DNA of 30,596 nucleotides from a virus. Position numbers and translations under genes: made by a program. Positions 30,167 to 30,596 of the stretch are shown here, in pieces. The first letter of the stretch is position 1, and every line of letters begins with the position of its first letter. Location: positions 1 through 30,596 of IMG/VR virus record IMGVR_UViG_3300032116_000919; one strand, written 5' to 3'. The notes beneath the pieces were generated by a model that saw only the letters and a list, made by a program, of their open reading frames with translations, was not told the DNA's origin and ran no database searches.

Positions 30167-30493
30167 CTACTGATTTTCGCCCATGCGTGCGCGGGCGATG
30201 GCGGCGCGGGCCTCGTCGACGGAGCGGACGACGGCGGCGAAGCCTCCGTGCAGGCGCACGACGGCGAGCCACTGGCGCTGCTCCTGCGTCGCGCGGCCCG
30301 TGGGCGTTTTGACCTCGAGCGCGATGAAGCGCCCGCGGAGGCAGCCGACGAGGTCCGCGCTGCCGACGGCGAGCCCGTAGCGCACGCGCGCGCCGCGGTG
30401 CTCGGCGACGCCGGTGTTGTTTCGCCAGAGCACCAGCCCCGGCTCGTCCGAGAGCGCCAGGCGGATCTCGTCTTGGATGTGTCCTTCGGTCAT
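30167..30493 (-). CDS. VRR-NUC domain nuclease
   Basis: A 108-residue protein from ATG at 30493, chosen for the GAGGGGAG site upstream over an earlier ATG at 30550. Pattern of the VRR-NUC/PD-(D/E)XK family: EGHIQDEIRLALSDEPGLVLWRNNTG opens with the conserved Glu and NxxG, then LAVGSADLVG with the catalytic Asp (about 47), FIALEVKTPTG with E-x-K (about 58-60), and QRQWLAVVRLHGGFAAVV. Such enzymes often resolve branched DNA or cut single strands, so a role in recombination or replication with the neighbouring primase is likely. Short length is normal for phage members. Confidence 0.85.
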   Translation of the reverse strand: MTEGHIQDEIRLALSDEPGLVLWRNNTGVAEHRGARVRYGLAVGSADLVGCLRGRFIALEVKTPTGRATQEQRQWLAVVRLHGGFAAVVRSVDEARAAIARARMGENQ

Positions 30494-30495
30494 CG

Positions 30496-30596
30496 TCAGA
30501 CTCCCCTCGGCCAGTAGCCGAACTTCTCCTTGAACCGAACACCGACCCACGCGGGCTTGTAGGCCCGCTGTCGCGCGATCTGTCGCAGTCGCGCGA
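30496..30596 (-). CDS. C-terminal end of a probable DNA helicase gene
   Basis: An open frame enters from the right edge and ends with TGA at 30496-30498, leaving 32 residues: an Arg-rich helix RLRQIARQRAYKPAW followed by VGVRFKEKFGYWPRGV. The YKPxWxxxRFKEKFGxWPRG pattern is the usual end of phage DEAD/DEAH-type helicases. The stop lies 2 nt before the nuclease start, so this gene belongs to the same operon. The frame is convincing; the helicase name depends on a short fragment. Confidence 0.55.
   Translation of the reverse strand, partial: ARLRQIARQRAYKPAWVGVRFKEKFGYWPRGV

Noticed and set aside
1-30596. tRNA genes, rRNA or CRISPR arrays
   Set aside because: No cloverleaf-like segment with a T-arm consensus and no regularly spaced repeat-spacer array was found by eye.

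Overview
The window is a 30.6 kb piece of a tailed-phage genome or prophage. It is very GC-rich, with strong G/C bias at third codon positions, and about 40% of the genes appear to start with GTG. Every supported gene lies on the minus strand, so transcription runs from right to left and the gene order is best read from 30596 down to 1. Nearly all neighbouring genes overlap by 1 nt (TGATG) or 4 nt (ATGA or GTGA), so translation is probably coupled along long operons. Composition and protein style suggest a high-GC proteobacterial or myxobacterial host; this is an inference and no host gene is visible to confirm it. No integrase, transposase, lysogeny repressor, tRNA or CRISPR array was seen.

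Replication block (30596-27918): the tail end of a probable helicase gene, a VRR-NUC nuclease, a 49-residue ribbon-helix-helix regulator with a palindrome upstream of it, and a 689-residue primase-polymerase fused to a VirE-type superfamily 3 helicase. A 321-nt gap follows (27597-27917). It holds GCTAC repeats flanking an AT-rich stretch, two GC-rich hairpins and a possible leaderless promoter, which makes it a candidate replication origin and operon boundary.

Accessory block (27596-23067): six tightly coupled genes. They encode a ParB-like protein, a cupin, a PAPS-reductase-fold PP-loop ATPase, a class II glutamine amidotransferase, a second PP-loop ATPase of the IbrA/YbdN type, and an IbrB/YbdM-like ParB/Srx protein. 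The set looks like an ATP- and glutamine-dependent chemistry module, possibly for DNA base modification. It is the most interesting part of the window.

Virion block (23067-1120): a nearly complete Mu-type contractile-tail morphogenesis cluster in Mu order. It runs terminase small and large subunits, DUF935 portal, Mu I-type protease with a nested scaffold, decoration protein, major capsid protein, head-tail joining proteins (Mu gp35-gp37 positions), DUF2635, tail sheath, tube, a tail-assembly chaperone with a probable -1 frameshift, tape measure, gpN, gpP, spike, gp46, gp47 and gp48 homologues, then tail-fibre-like genes. A MuF (gp30) gene is absent, and Mu-style transposition is replaced by the primase-helicase system. 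This makes it a Mu-like virion on a non-Mu replicon.

Lysis block (1123-1): an unusual protein joining a complete response-regulator receiver domain to a membrane segment, a small lipoprotein, a short coiled-coil protein, and the start of a probable amidase endolysin that runs off the left edge.
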